NCBI GenBank assembly: GCA_031308135.1
Contig: JAHLJT010008756.1
Span: forward strand, 131,500,997 to 131,564,996
DNA length: 64,000 bases
From: Acheta domesticus
Taxonomy: Eukaryota > Arthropoda > Insecta > Orthoptera > Gryllidae
Direction: 5' to 3'
A program made the translations under genes and the position numbers. Positions 63,842 through 64,000 of the stretch are shown in pieces. Under the pieces are notes generated by a model, which ran no database searches, was not told where the DNA came from, and saw only the letters and a program-made list of their open reading frames with translations. Each line of letters opens with the position of its first letter. Positions within the stretch are counted from its first letter, which is position 1.

Positions 63842-64000
63842 CAGTGGTGTCAAGGTCTCCTACTGGTGGCAGTGGCACGCCTTGCGACACCATACCACGC
63901 CACGAGCTGCTCCGCGCCACTAGCGTCGGGAGAGGAGACTATTAGTAGTAACCCAGGCGTTTTCAAATAGGGATGGCGTTGTCTCTTGTGGCCGGGTGAT
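63842..64000 (+). mobile_element. hAT-type MITE, family M1, cut by window edge
   Basis: Starts 269 bp after the previous copy and is preceded by the same CTTCCAATAGGG. It continues to the last base of the window in the usual order (GGCACGCC, CCACGAGCTGCTC, ACTAGCGTCGGGAGAGG, GATGGCGTTGTCTC). Confidence 0.85.

Overview
This is a eukaryotic, almost certainly arthropod (probably insect) genomic window with no convincing protein-coding gene. The evidence is the whole texture: AT-rich DNA crowded with old transposable-element remnants (tRNA-derived SINEs with RNA polymerase III A and B boxes, MITEs with 8-bp or TA target duplications, mariner and non-LTR retrotransposon fragments, a Penelope-like motif), many micro- and minisatellites, and no bacterial-style dense ORFs, operons or ribosome-binding sites. 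The long open frames all lie in GC-rich low-complexity DNA, where stop codons are scarce on both strands, and I do not call them genes. Placement within insects is a guess: a large, repeat-rich, perhaps hemimetabolous genome.

Layout. Throughout the window, roughly twenty-five short CpG-rich islands (0.2-1.2 kb) punctuate AT-rich DNA, at about 1.3-2.0, 3.9-5.0, 7.4-7.8, 10.5-10.9, 12.4-13.7, 15.6-16.1, 17.1-17.7, 18.5-19.1, 24.5-24.9, 26.7-27.2, 32.1-32.6, 36.8-37.4, 39.6-39.9 and 41.6-41.8 (one island split by an element), 42.8-43.0, 44.4-44.8, 45.3-45.8, 47.0-47.7, 49.6-50.7, 52.9-53.8, 55.5-55.7, 58.7-59.4, 60.6-60.9 and 61.9-62.3 kb. Many carry a strand-biased C-rich or G-rich minisatellite beside a short non-repetitive GC-rich core. 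A plausible but untested reading is a non-coding (intergenic or intronic) domain with many regulatory islands.

Mobile DNA. Several tRNA-derived SINE families are present. SINE-1 (about 550 bp, tail of ATCA repeats) has copies or fragments at 9.1, 17.8-18.5, 24.9, 28.2, 35.4-36.1, 43.0, 45.0, 47.7 and 59.4-60.1 kb. SINE-2 (about 215 bp) is at 28.6, 28.8 and 43.9 kb. SINE-3 is at 28.4 and 41.9 kb. Single SINE-like copies lie at 3.5, 33.1 and 40.6 kb. An hAT-type MITE family of about 220 bp occurs at 23.1, 49.4, 52.1, 63.3, 63.6 and 63.8 kb, one copy with a perfect 8-bp target duplication. Other elements are a fold-back TA-flanked MITE (6.2 kb), a second hAT-type MITE (39.3 kb), an hAT-like element with repeated subterminal motifs (48.3 kb), a 1.7-kb element containing a 261-bp tandem satellite (39.9-41.6 kb), and a miniature element whose short reading frame resembles the start of a Crypton-type tyrosine recombinase (8.0 kb, second copy 19.3 kb). 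Two broken fragments of one non-LTR retrotransposon family lie at 2.3 and 16.4 kb.

There is no set of genes working together here. The most informative signals are the element structures, the hairpin at 18.4 kb, the hammerhead-like core at 49.05 kb and the recurrent CpG islands. I found no evidence for a new gene-encoded system.
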